Shown: positions 1-12,690, numbered from the stretch's first letter. The stretch: DNA of 64,000 bases from Brasenia schreberi (GCA_036023115.1 JAYKKT010000091.1:32261501-32325500); one strand, 5' to 3'. Made by a program: numbers and translations. Notes: a model not told the origin generated them from the letters alone.

Positions 1-453
1 GATGCTAAGGTGGGTTTCAACCAATGTGCACCTCGGATAACTGGAAAAAATAATGTACAGCCGCTCTTACAAGCTTCATATTAAAATGTTGGACGCTTTT
101 ATGACTAATATACAACAAGCTGCTTGGCAACCATCGGTACAACAAACAAACATATGACTTGCATAATCGAACCTGGGAATACTGATTTAACAAATCAAGT
201 ACCCCAGGCATACATAAAGTTCCAGTGCGTCCATCTTGTTGAATGAGAACATAATACTTTGTAAAGATCAACTCAACGTAAGCTTTATCGTGCCATATTA
301 ACAAATGATTAAAGAAAATCCAATATATATATATATATATCATACTTTGCTAGCTTGTATATGCTTTTCTTTTTCTTTGTTCTTGACGTCAAAGAATTGG
401 AATTCAGTTTGCAGCAGCAGCTAAGAAGGTTGACCTTCGGTTCATATCGACCA

Positions 454-3400
454 TCATTCAATCGTTGCTTCGACGGCTGGGTTTTTCTTTGCCTGAAAAA
501 TGAAGGAAAACAATTTGATGCTTAACATCCAAATTTCTAAAAGAAAAATACTACCTATATGGGTGCATTGACCTTCTTTAGGTATGATTTGTGAAGCTTA
601 ATCGCTGTGCTGCAGGCCTTTCTTGCATCCAAGTTGCCAGTAAGATCATTCAAAATCTGTTAAGAGAATAAAATAGAACAAATGCATGTAAGAGAGAGAG
701 AGAGCATAGTCCATGAGAACACCTCATTCATGCTTTAAACATTTTTAGCATTGGGTCAACATGATAATAGTAATATTGAATTTAAAAAAATTTAGTACAG
801 TCATGTATTATATACAAGTACAAAAAGTGCAACCATGCTTTTCACTTTTTAAATTCAAATATCAACTAATTGAATAGTAGAGATGTTTAAGTGGATTTGA
901 ACATGCGTGTGTGTGTATATATATCAGATGACATCACATTTCACCGATAAAATGTTCAACAAGTACCTTTACAACGTCATCGAGGCCTCGCGCTTCTTGC
1001 AAAAGCTTTTCACTGTTCCCCTTTAGAATACTTGCAACAAGAAAGACGGATATAGGAGTAGGTTCCAGACTCTTTGATACATTTCTCATGTTCTCCCGTT
1101 CGAACTTTCCAAACTGATTCCGTGGTCTTACTTTCCCTTTGGACCCCTCATTTTTCTCATTTTCTAATTCGGGCTCTTCATACACGGCGAATAAATTAGG
1201 ATCGTACTCCAATGCCCACATCATCTAGAAAAACACAACTAGGTCAGTCATGGGGCTTGCTAAGAGGAGAAACTATAAATAATACATCAAAATATAAGTG
1301 ACAAAAGTAAATTACGGAAATTACATAAAAATATTTGTGTATTCCCTTATGTATCTAAACCAGCTGAGGTAAGTGCAGGATGTCATATAGAAGACTTAGA
1401 CCAGGAAAAACATGCAAGGGCTTGATGAGATGATGGATATGTCAAACATGAAACTATAATGTGGACGAAGCACACTAAGGGCCCATTTGCGTCATGGAAC
1501 TTTGCGGAACTCTCAATTTTCAGGCCTGGAAAGTTATGCACTGGAACACAAAGTTCTATGGTGCTGGGAGATTCGTCATTCATAACAAGCGAAACTGGAC
1601 ACTGGACGAGGTGTAACTTCGTTGCAAGCACACGGAAAAGAGTCCCAAACCTTTAGGTATGACTCGTTTTTCAACTTCTTGTGGAAGTATGGGTTCCATG
1701 AAACCCTACGTTTTCTATAACCTTCGGTTCATTGTTTGCATTGCAAATGGAACTGGAACCTCAAATGCGGGTTCTGCACCAAATTTCCATGACACAACGT
1801 GCCCTAAAATGACGATCATTTGGAAGGTCACTAGAGGCTTCAAATTATGGTGACTCGTACGATGTAACACAACCAGAGAATAATAGCAGATGGCCATGAC
1901 AGCCTACACAAATATGCATGTACAGAAATCATAAAGAAACAAAACGGCATCAAGACTGGTTACAAGAGTTTTGCTTCTAAAGTTCTATGAAACAAATATA
2001 TACCTCCCAAAGGAACAATGAATCTCCGAATGAAAACTCTCTACGGAAAAGTACCATCAGCATGCGGAATGCAAATAGGTAGTCCCCACCACCAAGTGTT
2101 TCTGCAGTCAACCAATCTTCTATCATATGAAGCATTATTGCAACCATCAACGTATTTACTACTTAATACAGATATCTTGTAAATTAGTTAATAGATTATC
2201 GTCTGAAACAAATTTGGGAAAAAGTGCATAGTACAGCTTGAATGATCATAATGCTAACTAGCCAACTCCATTATTTGGTAGTATTAGTTGTGTTGCATTC
2301 ACTGTTTCTAGAAGGCAACTTAACAGTGATAAAATAGTCAGGCTAGGTTGTGAGTTTGTTTCCAGTCTTACCAAAATCAGCATCTCACGTAAACTTAAAC
2401 TTACCTTCCACATACGTTTAAAGTCATCATCCTCAGGACTCAAACAAAAATGGCAAAAATAGAGTACAGGTTTTTCTTCAGGAGAGAGAATATGAAATGG
2501 AAATCATCAAAATTAAGATTTTCAACTACAAGTATTCACAATCAGTAACATCCAAGAGGTTGGGGGAATTTGGCAGTACACGTAGCAAATATCAAACTCT
2601 TCAAAATATTGGATGGTTTTATTCGAAGCGAACAGTTTGACATGTTGATGTATTTGACTACTAAATTTGAATAACTCGAAACAAACACCAGATATGGGAA
2701 AAACTATTGCTGACGAATGAAAAGGAGTAAATATACCCAAGTGTTGATGGAGCTTCGGGTCAACAACTTGAGTTACTGATGCTAGACTATTAAGCTGTTG
2801 CTTCACCCCAACCGAGCTCTCAGTGCATCTAAAATTTCTTCTCTTTAATTTTACATAAACAAAAAGCAAATCAATCAGTAAGAATCCATGAACAAATTAT
2901 CATGTTTGGTACTTTGGAAATCATGTGGCTCAATACCATGGCCACGGAACAGAAAAGCTGGTAACTCCCAATTAAAACACAGAAATATAGAGTTCTTCCG
3001 GGTACATCAGGAACATTTTCTAATTGTTTTCCTGCAGAGTGTCCCAGTAACTAAAAGATGTAGCATTCATTGACAAAGCACATAAAAACCAATGTTCTAT
3101 AGCAAAATTTATTGATGAACACATACTATTACAGTATAAATCTAGAGAATAGACAGTTAATTATACATCATAGACAATTATTAGAAAGAGATGTAAATGC
3201 CCATAGTAGAACATATAAATGTTTATTAATCTTTTTAAGGTCTTAAACTGATCAGGGATGCCTTTTGATTACTAAAAAATCTTCCACGCCTTTCAGTTTA
3301 TATCATATACGATTAAATGAACATGGAATTTAAGGTCTGCATTTGGTTTAACTTATGAAAATTTTAGGACGCTATCCCCTGATTGTGAATGAGTGTCCAA

Positions 3401-6400
3401 AATTCTTTTAGTTTGATATTATATTCTAAATCCAGACTATAATATTCGATCCTAGTTCTTTATACAACCGCAATCAGAAATATAAATCTAGTAAATTAAA
3501 TCTGTTGCTCGTCATAACGTGGACCCTCATAACGTTTAAGAGTATTAACAAAATCTCTAATTATAAGTATATACTGATGATAGGTTGGAAAAAGTGTAGA
3601 ATACCAGTCTGCACATTAAGCGCTCAAAGCACCAGAACGCATCTGCTTCATCCTCAAGGAGAATTATCATTGGAGAACAGAGATCGCTCATCCCTGCATG
3701 CAATTCAATACAAATTTCTGTTAGCATAAGCTAACAAAAGTATACACATACATACACACACATATATACATATATATAAGAAGACAATACATCATAGTTT
3801 GAATTATAACCAGAACATATCTTCTTGAGCTTTAGATGCAAAGAAGCTCAGAAATATTTCTAATCCAGATTCAACGTACCTTGGCAATAACCAACATCCT
3901 TATCTATCCATGCATAAACAGCCAAAATATCCCACAGTTTTGACAAGTTTTCTTGCTTCTCATAGAAAACTAATGCCCTATCAGTGCGAACAACATCCAA
4001 ACCTAGCAAAACAGTTATTCATGAGAATGTCTAAAGTTACATAAATATTAAGTTAATAAAATATGTCACCATCACCACCAAATCTCATTAACTCAACCAT
4101 CATAGAGCCAAAAGTTCATGATGACTTGCATATTCTATTTTGAAATGATGGACAAACTAAAATGATGACAAACATCAACAAATATAGGCATCTGATTCTT
4201 TGCAAACACACCAACAAAAGAAAGGTTGAGAGTTTTCATGGTCGTGCAGAAGTTTAATGATTCTGCAAACTGACCATGCAGCAAAATTGTAGCTAAAGCA
4301 TTAGCAACATAACCCATCAAAAGGAAACTAACAAGGTTACAGAGTCAGACTTGGTCAAGAGGCTTCACATCTGTTTTTAGATCATTTGTCATCCAATACC
4401 ATCAAAATTCACCTAATAACCTTAATGAGAATTACTGGGAGGATAGTTTCCTAGAATAAATAATACCTAGACACATGTAGAACCAAAGTATAATGCAAAA
4501 AGTAAAACTGCACAAATGGTAAGAATAATGAACCAAATAATCAAATTGTGGAGGACATGAGCAGGAAACGGAGACGTAAAAACTGCTTAAGTGAATGGCT
4601 GTCATGCTGATAGAATCATTAAGAAACCTACTGGACTTAAAACCCAAAGAAGAAAAAAGCCTGAATTAGGCAGAGAAAGAAAAGAATGAAGCTAAGCACA
4701 CATGAGACTATAATTTCAAGTTGACCATGGTTCCATAGGATGCTATACTCATTGATTTTGAATCTATCAGAAATCAAAAGTATCATTAAGCCATATGATT
4801 TACCTTTCCTTTCTAATATGATGTTTCAACAAAAGTAGATGAAAGAGAGCTAAGAAATCACAAAGTAGAGCAATAATAGCGAATGGTGCACAGGAAAGCT
4901 TTATTAATTGAGTTTGGTAGCAAGATGATGTAAAATTAAGACGGTGGTAGTTAATCATGTGAAGGGACCAAAAGATTAAACTATATTAGTTAGTCGAGTT
5001 CTCGCTAAAGGCACATACAATGAATGCAAACAAATACTTTCCTGTACAAGCTTCTATATGGGGATCATCTAATCAGATGAACAGAAATATCAACCATGTA
5101 GGCCGCAAGTACAGAATCATGTTACATGGGAAAAGTATAAAATACACCTACCTATCTGGTGCAGGGTAAGCTTCCATTGGATTTCTTTCTTGTCCATTGG
5201 GCGCTTCTCAGTAGAATCCATTTTATCCAACCTAGAAGAATCACTGTGTGCTCCCAAATCATCAGTCGTACTTACTTGTTCTTCTCCACTAGTATCATTC
5301 TCACTCTCAACAGCACTGTGATCCTGGCTTGAGGATAAATCTTTGTCACCGCTAGCTTCCAGAAGGACTATAGGATCCTGAATAGGCTCACCATCTTCAG
5401 TAATTATTGGTGCAGTTATAATCCTCCCGCTACCAATGACAGAGTTCATCTTTCGGCATTCTTCTTTCCAGACAGCATATTGCTCCCTACAATATAAGAA
5501 GAAATGTACAGAAAATTTACTAACACAGAATGATCAAAAAGTTAAGTCTAGTATAATTCCCAAAGTAAAGAACCTAGATAATAATTTCAGAGCGTTCTTT
5601 TTTAAATGTAAGAGAAAATTATAATAAGAATGGAGTTCTTGGAGAGGCGTGCTTTTTCATGCATTTCAAAACTGCCTGTCAAATGTGGCACGCACAAACA
5701 AAAGATCACAAATTAACTTTGAAAAGTGATGTTTGTTTCCTTTTATTCTGACAAAAGAAAAGTGCACGTCTAACATTTTTACATGTGTCACAAAAAAAAG
5801 CATGCTTCCTTTGTGATGCTCTCTGCCTTGTACATAAGAAATAAATCTGGAACTAGTACCAATGCTGATCAAGTTTTTATCAAAGATACCAGTATAGGGA
5901 GGCCTTCAACAGAGTAGAATAACACACTACATAGTTTTACGTCTAAGTACAGATTTTACAAAACAAAGAATCTGAAAAATATTAGTCCAAAATAAATTGT
6001 AATGGCAATCATACAATCTATCAAGAAAACTCCTGTATAAATTCTTAGGTTACGTTAATAAAGACAATAAAACCGAATAAGAATGAGATGCGATCAAGAG
6101 AAGTGTAAAGACCATGTTACAAGCTACAGAAACTCAATTTCCCATAGCTGTCTTGAAAGAGTGAAATATAGCTAAAGAACACCCTAGACTAAAACACTCA
6201 TCTGCTCGTCCATAAAGGCACATTCGTATGCACGTGTGCAGACGAAGACATCATGTGTGCATGCACCACGCACACAGATACAAAACACATATATACACTG
6301 ACAGATGATGCATTTCAACTATACCGGAGTAAACCACTGGTACATATAAAAGTACTTATGAGGAAAGGAACCAGAGACAAACAGGTAGGTCACTTTCCAA

Positions 6401-7793
6401 GTACTAGAAAGCTACTGGCTCATAGACTTCTTGATCTTAATAAGATTTATGATAACCATGCAACACATCGTAATTGCTAGTAGCTCATAAAGTAAGTCTA
6501 TCCTGAAGAAGCACACTATGTGTGTTCAGGTTGTTGTAATTGGAGTGAAGCTTTTTTAGTTAACCTGAGTAATTTTATAATGTTTGAACTAAAGCTAAAC
6601 TTTAAGTTTATGTAGGTTTGCAAACATTGAAAAACTCAATAGCCTGTTCGCCGATTAAATTCCCCTCCTCCCCTGAAATACATACAAACACACACATGAA
6701 CACATCACACCCACACCCTGCATGCCTGAATACACACACTCACTCATGCACACATGCACACATACTCACGTGCACAAACATACAGATGCAAGTGCATATA
6801 CAAGCATGGGGTGTATGCACACTCTCCAGCACATTGCATATATGCCTTATAAAAAAAACATCACAACATTTGATAAGAAAAAGTTCCAATTGCCAGAGTT
6901 TCCTTTCAGCAAAGAGGAAAAGCAAGGCCAAAGTATCCATCCCAATATTTCTAGGTACATAAGTTTGTAATCCATCAGAATGGGAAAAGAATAATTCTAC
7001 AATATTGTAAGGATTAGTTAATAGTAGTAAAAGACTCAGAGAAGACACATGAAATTACCAAAACCAGTGGCTTAAAAAAACTACCTTCTTCTTTCTCTTA
7101 TTTGATTTCGCTCCTCATAAGTGCTACATGGATCAAAACAACCAAGAAGGAACTCCCAAACTTCTCCTCTGATGGATGGGTGGATTCCCTAGCAAGAAAA
7201 ATGAGAAAGCATGGAAACACACCAATCAGGCATTGAACATAAAAAGGAAATTAAAACTAAAAGAGCTGCCTTAAAGATACATTTGGAAAAAAAATGGATG
7301 CTCCATTATCAAATGATAGATCTATAATTATGCAGAACCTTCTATTAGTTTGCATAATCGATATAGATGGATAATATGATGTCAGGCACGAAACTGCAGG
7401 TACTCAGATATTTAGAAATTAGTCTAATGCATTTATTTCATTGAGGGTGTGTAATAACAGTAAGAAATGCATGTGGGAGCTTCAACAGAGCAAATTTGGT
7501 CATATCCTAATATAATAAGCATCTCCGAAGCAACAATCTCCAAAAGGTGATATACATTGACTGTGACACAATGGCAGCTTACCTTAAGCCAGAACTAACT
7601 CATGACAAGTTAATTATGCATTTGTACTTTCTAACCAAGCCTCACAGGAAGCATATAACTTTATCTTTCAACACATTGACTATAGCTAACTATACTTGTA
7701 ATTTGTTACCCATCGGTGAATTCTTCCAAGGGTATCACCAATTTAAACATGCCCATCTTCAGTAAAAGCAGCACGCCATGCTCGTTCACTGTT
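454..7793 (-). CDS. Ypt/Rab-GAP (TBC domain) protein, 10 exons recovered, in-frame stop, first exon not found
   Basis: Coding exons in transcript order: 7710-7793, 7085-7188, 5152-5486, 3880-4002, 3605-3693, 2737-2842, 2004-2101, 967-1224, 573-656, 454-492. All junctions are GT-AG and phases agree, giving 440 codons. The protein matches the plant gyp1p/Gyp7-like RabGAP family: GIHPSIRGEVWEFLLGCFDP opens the TBC domain, then QWKLTLHQIGLDVVRTDR with the catalytic-arginine IxxDxxR pattern, YAWIDKDVGYCQGMSDLCSP with the catalytic-glutamine YCQG motif, NFRCTESSVGV, GGGDYLFAFRMLMVLFRREF and MMWALEYDPNLF. Such proteins speed GTP hydrolysis by Rab proteins in vesicle traffic. An acidic low-complexity linker lies in exon 5152-5486. 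The C-terminus follows the family (LKKAKKNPAV). Two faults: a TAA inside exon 7710-7793 and no visible first exon. It may therefore be a pseudogene, or be rescued by skipping that 84-bp, phase-0 exon. Family assignment is firm; functionality is not. Confidence 0.88.
1476..1807. mobile_element. Tourist-like (PIF/Harbinger type) MITE in a TBC-gene intron
   Basis: The ends at 1479 and 1804 are imperfect inverted repeats (GGGCCCATTTGCGTCATGGA against GGGCACGTTGTGTCATGGA on the other strand). They are flanked by the trinucleotide TAA at 1476-1478 and 1805-1807, the target duplication typical of PIF/Harbinger elements. The body is 326 bp with no transposase, so it is non-autonomous. It sits in the intron between exons 967-1224 and 2004-2101, in a region richer in C and G than the intron around it. 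Confidence 0.7.
6676..6800. repeat. CA-rich low-complexity tract
   Basis: Degenerate CACA/CATG runs in the intron between exons 5152-5486 and 7085-7188. Two overlapping short frames cross it, but their composition is only that of the repeat. Confidence 0.6.
7743..7745 (-). other. Premature TAA in the TBC gene
   Basis: The exon 7710-7793 translates as NSERAWRAAFTEDGHV, stop, IGDTLGRIHRW. Family members have the same length here, with an aspartate at the stop position (GHLDI or similar). It is thus a substitution within a normally sized exon, not an indel. It lies about 11 codons before the TBC domain. Confidence 0.8.
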
Positions 7794-8640
7794 CTGCGCA
7801 TATAGAAAGACAATAATAGTTTATTGCATTATTTATTGTCAAATTACCACCATCACTGATGTGTTTGCATGTGAATAAGTATGGTGACATGAACTTTTGA
7901 AATCAAATGCAACCTGAAAATAAGTAAAATCAGAAAAAGCTTTCTGAAAACAATCAGATCTAGGCTTGCTTTATATTCCTTTTCACAGATGCGTCCAGCA
8001 TTTCCATTCCATGATATAAAGGCTGCCTAAGCTAAATCGCTTTTTTCTTACAGAAGTTAATTAGCCGACCTGGATATGGAAACATCTTAAAAGAAAGCTT
8101 CTACGACACCCTGCCTTGTGAGCAAATTTATGAAGACTCTTCAGTTCTATAAGTTTGATCATAAAGATGCATATACAGAAGGGGAGTCAAAACAACTATT
8201 TTAATGAAGCTTCCAGTATGACTCGTATATGAGAACTTTATGTGAGTCAAATTATGTGCATGCCGTAGCTTGTCAATGTCAGCTGAAAGCCTTATAGCCC
8301 TCCAGTAAAAGATATACCTTATATATTCAAGAGCATCAGAAGGCATAATGTTCATAGTGCACTTAAATACTTCACCTTAACCTTAACAAGCCCTTCTCCA
8401 TACTAGGTGGGGCTGGTTAGAGGGTGAAACATGAGGACTCCTTGAAGGTCAATGCTGGTTGTTGATTACATCTATGCTATCAACAGTACGTTATAGCATT
8501 CACTATAGCGCGCTATAGCAAATTAGTGCCACAGCGAGCGCTATAGCAGCTCAGTGTTTGTGGGTGAACTGATTTATAGCGTACAGGATCGGATTGATCC
8601 AATATCCATTAGATCAACCCCATTTAGACATAAATAAACC
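7794..8640. other. Upstream of the TBC gene; first exon not located
   Basis: The exon 7710-7793 has a clean acceptor, so at least one earlier exon is expected, encoding an N-terminus of roughly 35-40 residues. I could not find it between here and 8640. The segment 8378-8445 resembles the LINE 3' tail seen elsewhere (CCTTCTCCATACTAGGTGGG). The segment 8460-8590 is rich in CTATAGC words and contains the perfect palindrome CTATAGCGCGCTATAG. Both look like decayed mobile DNA. Confidence 0.4.
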
Positions 8641-8693
8641 TAAGCCCTTCCTTCTCTTTCTCTCTTCTCCCCCTACTGTTTGCGTCTCATTCT

Positions 8694-9000
8694 CTCGCCT
8701 CTCCCATATACGACAACCCACAGGTCTCTCTCTTTTTCGGTAAGCAAAGCTCTCGTGGTGCTTGTTGTCTGCTCTCGCCTCTCTCCCGTACATGATGACC
8801 CACATGTCTCTCTATCTTCTCCCTCTTTTGTATGCATCTCACTCTCTCACCTCTCTCCCGTACACGACGACCCATAGATCTCTCTCTCTTAGCAAGCAAA
8901 GCTCTCATGGTGATCTCGCCTCTCTCCCATAAGAAACGACCTATATGTATCTCTTTTCTCTTTGAGCAAGCTAAGCTCTCACGTTGCTTGATGTCCACGT
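8694..9000. repeat. CT-rich degenerate minisatellite
   Basis: A unit of about 70-80 bp beginning CTCGCCTCTCCC, followed by a TACGACGACCCA-like block and CT runs, recurs at about 8694, 8774, 8846 and 8915. An AAGCAAAGCTCTC block recurs between some units. Overlapping frames on both strands read Ser/Leu/Arg-rich peptides that reflect only the repeat. Confidence 0.65.
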
Positions 9001-9102
9001 CTCTCTTTGGTCCCTCTTATGTCTATCTCTCTCTCACTTCTCTGTTTGCATCTCTTTTTCTTTCATAGCAAGAAATGCGAGGTGTTGGTTTGTGTCTACA
9101 TC

Positions 9103-9775
9103 CAGTGTTATCTGTATCGTGGGCCACCACGATACGATACACCAAAGTGTATCGTGATTTAAAGGTTATCGCACTGTACCAAAACCCGTATTTTTGCGGG
9201 TTTTCTCTCTTTCTTCAGACCTCCCCAAGCTCCCTAAGAACCGTTCTTCGCCTCCTTGGTATTCAAGGCTCCAAAAACATGCTCTACGGTGTCCGTGCAA
9301 GCCTCCTATCTCAGATTTAGGTATAGTTTTAGTGTTTTTCTTCATTTTTTTCTTTTTATTTGTTGTTTTTTTTGTTTATTTGTATTTTTCTTTTTTTGAA
9401 TGACAAAATATAAAGTTATTAAGTGTGTGGATATGATTTTTATTGCATTCATGAAGTAGGAGAAACTCTATTTGAGTGTTATTTGACGATTGGGGATTTA
9501 TGAAGTATTTTTATTTTCAAGTTTTTTATTGGATTAAAGTACTCAATTGAGATGGCAGGAAGGGGTGTTAGAGACTCTCATTCTCGTTCTGATGATCCGG
9601 CATGGCAGTAGGGTATACCAGTTGAGGGTTCTAGATTAAAGATCATAGTTGAAGATGTTATAAGTGGAAGTGGTGAAAGAGAAAGGAGTAGAGGAAGAGC
9701 TTCCTTTGGCATACAATCAATTTCTCGTCTTAGCAGTACACATGGTGCTCAACCTGGGATTCGTGTTGCTATGGT
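9103..9775 (+). mobile_element. hAT element copy A, 5' portion only
   Basis: Begins CAGTGTTATCTGTATCG, the same terminus as the fuller copy at 57131, with the same ATCGTATC-like subterminal words. It then carries the same leader (CCCGTATTTTTGCGGGTTTT, then AAGAACCGTTCTTCGCCTCC) and the start of the transposase region (GAGATGGCAGGAAGGGGTGT). Similarity stops near 9775, just before the DUF659 part. The piece is 5' terminal and non-coding in practice, with stops in all frames. No 3' terminus was found nearby on this strand. Confidence 0.75.
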
Positions 9776-10334
9776 GTAGATGTGAATTTTTATTTCAAAA
9801 CCTATTAAGATTTAAAACGAAATTCTCAAAGCTACATCGTGTGCGCGAGCGTGCCAGTTAGTTTACTTAAACTAACAAAGATTGATTTCTGACTTTCTTA
9901 CACGATCGTGGACAAGTGAGTTCTTATCGACGTAGGCTTTCTTGAACCGACATTCAAGGGTCAACCTACACGCTTGGAAAATATTTGAAATTCATTAAAT
10001 TTCAAAAAAGCAAAACTCTATTTTGAAAGTTTAAGAAATCGTGATTAAGTTCTTCATTTTGGAAATTTTTAGGTTCTGAAAAGCAGAAACTGTTATGTTT
10101 TCAGAGACCTGCTCTCTGATTTTTTTAAAAATACTTCTAAGTTTTGAAAAATTTTAAAACTTTTAAAAAAACTAGACATGCATGAGCAGAATCAGAAAAT
10201 ATTTTTATTTTTTATTTTAGTGCTACATATTATGAGAATTAAATCTAAAACAACACATCAGTCAGGAACTCAAAACAGTTCTGTTCTAGAACATTAGAGA
10301 CTCAGAAAAACCATGATATCTCTATGCTCATGCA
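9776..10334. other. AT-rich stretch, nothing recognised
   Basis: No gene-like frame. Composition resembles a retroelement non-coding region, but I see no LTR partner or coding remnant. Confidence 0.3.
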
Positions 10335-10731
10335 TTCAATTTTTATGAAATTTACAACAACAACAACTAAGCCTTTTCCCATACTAGACGGGGTCGGCTA
10401 CATGGATTCTTTGTTTCCACAGATCTCTATCGTGTGCCATGTTAGCAGTTAACTCCCAATAAGCTAGATCATTCTTTATTGTTTCTTTCCAACACTTTTG
10501 TGGTCGTCCTCTACCTCTTTTAATACTTTCCAAATTTAGGTTTTCTAACCTTCTTACAGGTTCTTCTTTTGATCTTCTTTCTATATGTCCAAACCATCTT
10601 AAACGATGTTCTCTCATTTTATCCTCTATTGGTGCCACTCCTAATTTGTTTCTAATAACCTCATTATGTATACGGTCTTTTCTTGTATGACCACTCATCC
10701 ATCTCAACATCTTCAATTTTTATGAAATTTA
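10335..10731 (-). mobile_element. 5'-truncated RTE-like LINE with perfect 20-bp target duplication
   Basis: The element fills about 10355-10711. On the minus strand it encodes the end of the LINE protein (MKMLRWMSGHTRKDRIHNEV, then RLRWFGHIERRSKEEPVRRL) and ends in a (GTT)n tail, seen here as ACAACAACAAC. The 20-bp sequence TTCAATTTTTATGAAATTTA is present at 10335-10354 and exactly repeated at 10712-10731. The frame is open across the 110 codons. The perfect duplication and open frame suggest a rather recent insertion. Confidence 0.9.
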
Positions 10732-11165
10732 TTTTGTTGAAAAGATATGAATGTTAGCTTTCCAAAGCATAATTTTTGTTCGATTTGATGTAGTATGTAT
10801 AGAGATATGCAAGAAATAGCAGACATATGTCACAGAGTTTTCTGATTTTCCAGAACCTGTTTTGGTTTTTGTAAAACTTTTCAGATTTAATTGACCACGT
10901 TTAATGATGCATAAAATCTTCAAAATTTTACCAACATTCATGGATATGTCTAGTTTAGACTTGCCAAATCTCGACCTGATTGGATTGGCCGTTAATTACA
11001 AAAAATTTCGTGATCAAGTGTGTATAGAGTGTAGTTTCAGAACTTCATATTTGTAAAAAAATTATGCATGTTCTATTTGTGATTAAAACGATCTATAGCA
11101 TAAAATCAATTACTTTCAATCTTAAAAATCACGTGAATCATGAGGAAACAAAGAGGTTTATGATT
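10732..11165. other. AT-rich stretch between LINE and hAT copy B
   Basis: No coding frame longer than chance and no recognised motif. It appears to continue the same anonymous DNA that lies left of the LINE insertion. Confidence 0.3.
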
Positions 11166-12149
11166 TTGAGTGTGTTCATGGAGTCGAAGGATCGATATAT
11201 AAGTTTGTATCAACAATGACATGAAAGAAAAGATGAGCACCAGGTATAGTGCTAGGAGAAAAAAATAAATGTATAGTAGAAGCATCTCTTCCTCTACTCC
11301 TTTCTGAGCTTCCTCTTTTACCACTTCCACTTGCAAAATATTTAGTAACCCTCTTTCTCGTGTTTGATGGTCGAGAACTACTACTAACAATCTTTGATCT
11401 AGCATCTAAAGGAATACTATCAGTGAATCCAATAGCATCATCATCTTCTTCCTCAAACATCCCTAATTCATCTTTTTATTGTCTCCTATCTTTTACACTT
11501 TCAATCATCTGACGACATTGTCATTTAATGCCTTCTGACAAGCTTCTAACTCTGCCCGTGCAAGGAGCAACAATATACCCCACTGTCATGTCGGATTATC
11601 AAACCGAGATGGAGTCTCTAACACCCCTTCTTGCCATCTCAATTGAGCACTTCAATTCAATAAAAAACCTGAGAATAAAAGCACTTTATAAATCCCCATT
11701 CTTCATATAACACTCAAATAGAGTGCCTCCCACTTCATGAATGCAATAAAAATCATATCCACACCTTTAATAACTTCATATTTTATCATTAAAAAAATAA
11801 AAACATAAATAACACCAAAAAATAATAAATACAAAGAAAAAATTTACAAAAACACTCAAAATATACCACAACCCGAGTAAGGAGGCTTTTTTGGGAGCCT
11901 TAAACACCAAGGAGGGGAAGAACCACCGGAAGATGGATTGAACTACTTTGAAAAAAACCATAGAAACTCGCAAAAATGCGGGTTTCTGTTTGGACAGAGA
12001 CACTTTATACCAGTCCCTAGGCGTATCACCCGTATCGTACGGCAATACGTGTTGTATCATGCAATATGGCTAACACTAATTAAATTACGATACAGAATGA
12101 TACTATGTATCGTATCATGGACCAAAATTATATGCATTGAACAACATTG
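11166..12149 (-). mobile_element. hAT element copy B, 5' portion, opposite orientation
   Basis: Read on the minus strand it starts at 12149 with CAATGTTGTTCAATGC, close to the hAT terminus at 57131/60019. It continues with the same subterminal words and leader, including a GATACGGGTGATACGCCTA block also present near 57277. It then runs through the acidic peptide FEEEDDDAIGFTDSIP (11400-11460), the counterpart of FEVDDDAIRFTDSLP at 57995. It ends near 11170, before the DUF659 region. With copy A it forms an inverted pair with both 5' ends pointing outward. Confidence 0.72.
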
Positions 12150-12194
12150 CTTCTAACAATCATAAGATGTTTGCCCGTAATTCTGATATGGTTT

Positions 12195-12690
12195 AGGTAC
12201 CAAGAAATTATGAAGAGGCACAGGATTCCAAGCAGTGGAGAGAAGCTATGAAGATTGAGATTCTATCCTTAGAGAAAAATCAGACATGGGACATTATGAC
12301 ACTACCTAAGTAGAAAGTCAATTGGGTGCAAGTAGGTGTACACCATAAAATATAAGGCTGATGGGAGAATTTAGAGATATAAACTCATCTCATTGCCAAG
12401 GGTTAAAGTCAAGCATATGGGTTAGACTATACTAAAACATTTGCATTGGTTTTCAAATTGACAACTATAAGAGTACTCATCAGTATAACTGCAAATAAAT
12501 GGTGGAACCTTTGGCAACTAGATGTCAAGAATGCATTTCTCCAAGGGAATTTAAATGAAGAAATCTAAATGAACCTACCACTTGGGGCAAGGAATGCTTA
12601 TGCATATAACAGAGTGTGTAAGCTAAAAACACTATATATGGATTAAAACAGTCACCTTGTGTATGGTTTAAAAAATTCATCAAATATTAG
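12195..12690 (+). pseudogene. Ty1/copia reverse transcriptase remnant
   Basis: Translation with several stops and a frame change gives QWREAMKIEILSLEKNQTWD, then TTIRVLISITA, then LWQLDVKNAFLQGNLNEE. These are the standard blocks of the copia RT N-terminal half, and WQLDVKNAFL carries the first catalytic aspartate. It points the opposite way to all other copia sequence here and ends abruptly against an inverted gag/protease piece near 12690. Confidence 0.8.

Noticed and set aside
8614..9068. Arg/Glu-rich and Ser/Leu-rich frames on both strands
   Set aside because: Caused by the CT-rich minisatellite.
9103..12149. A single foldback transposon from 9103 to 12149
   Set aside because: Attractive geometry, but the flanking 8-mers do not match, so it is reported only as a hypothesis.
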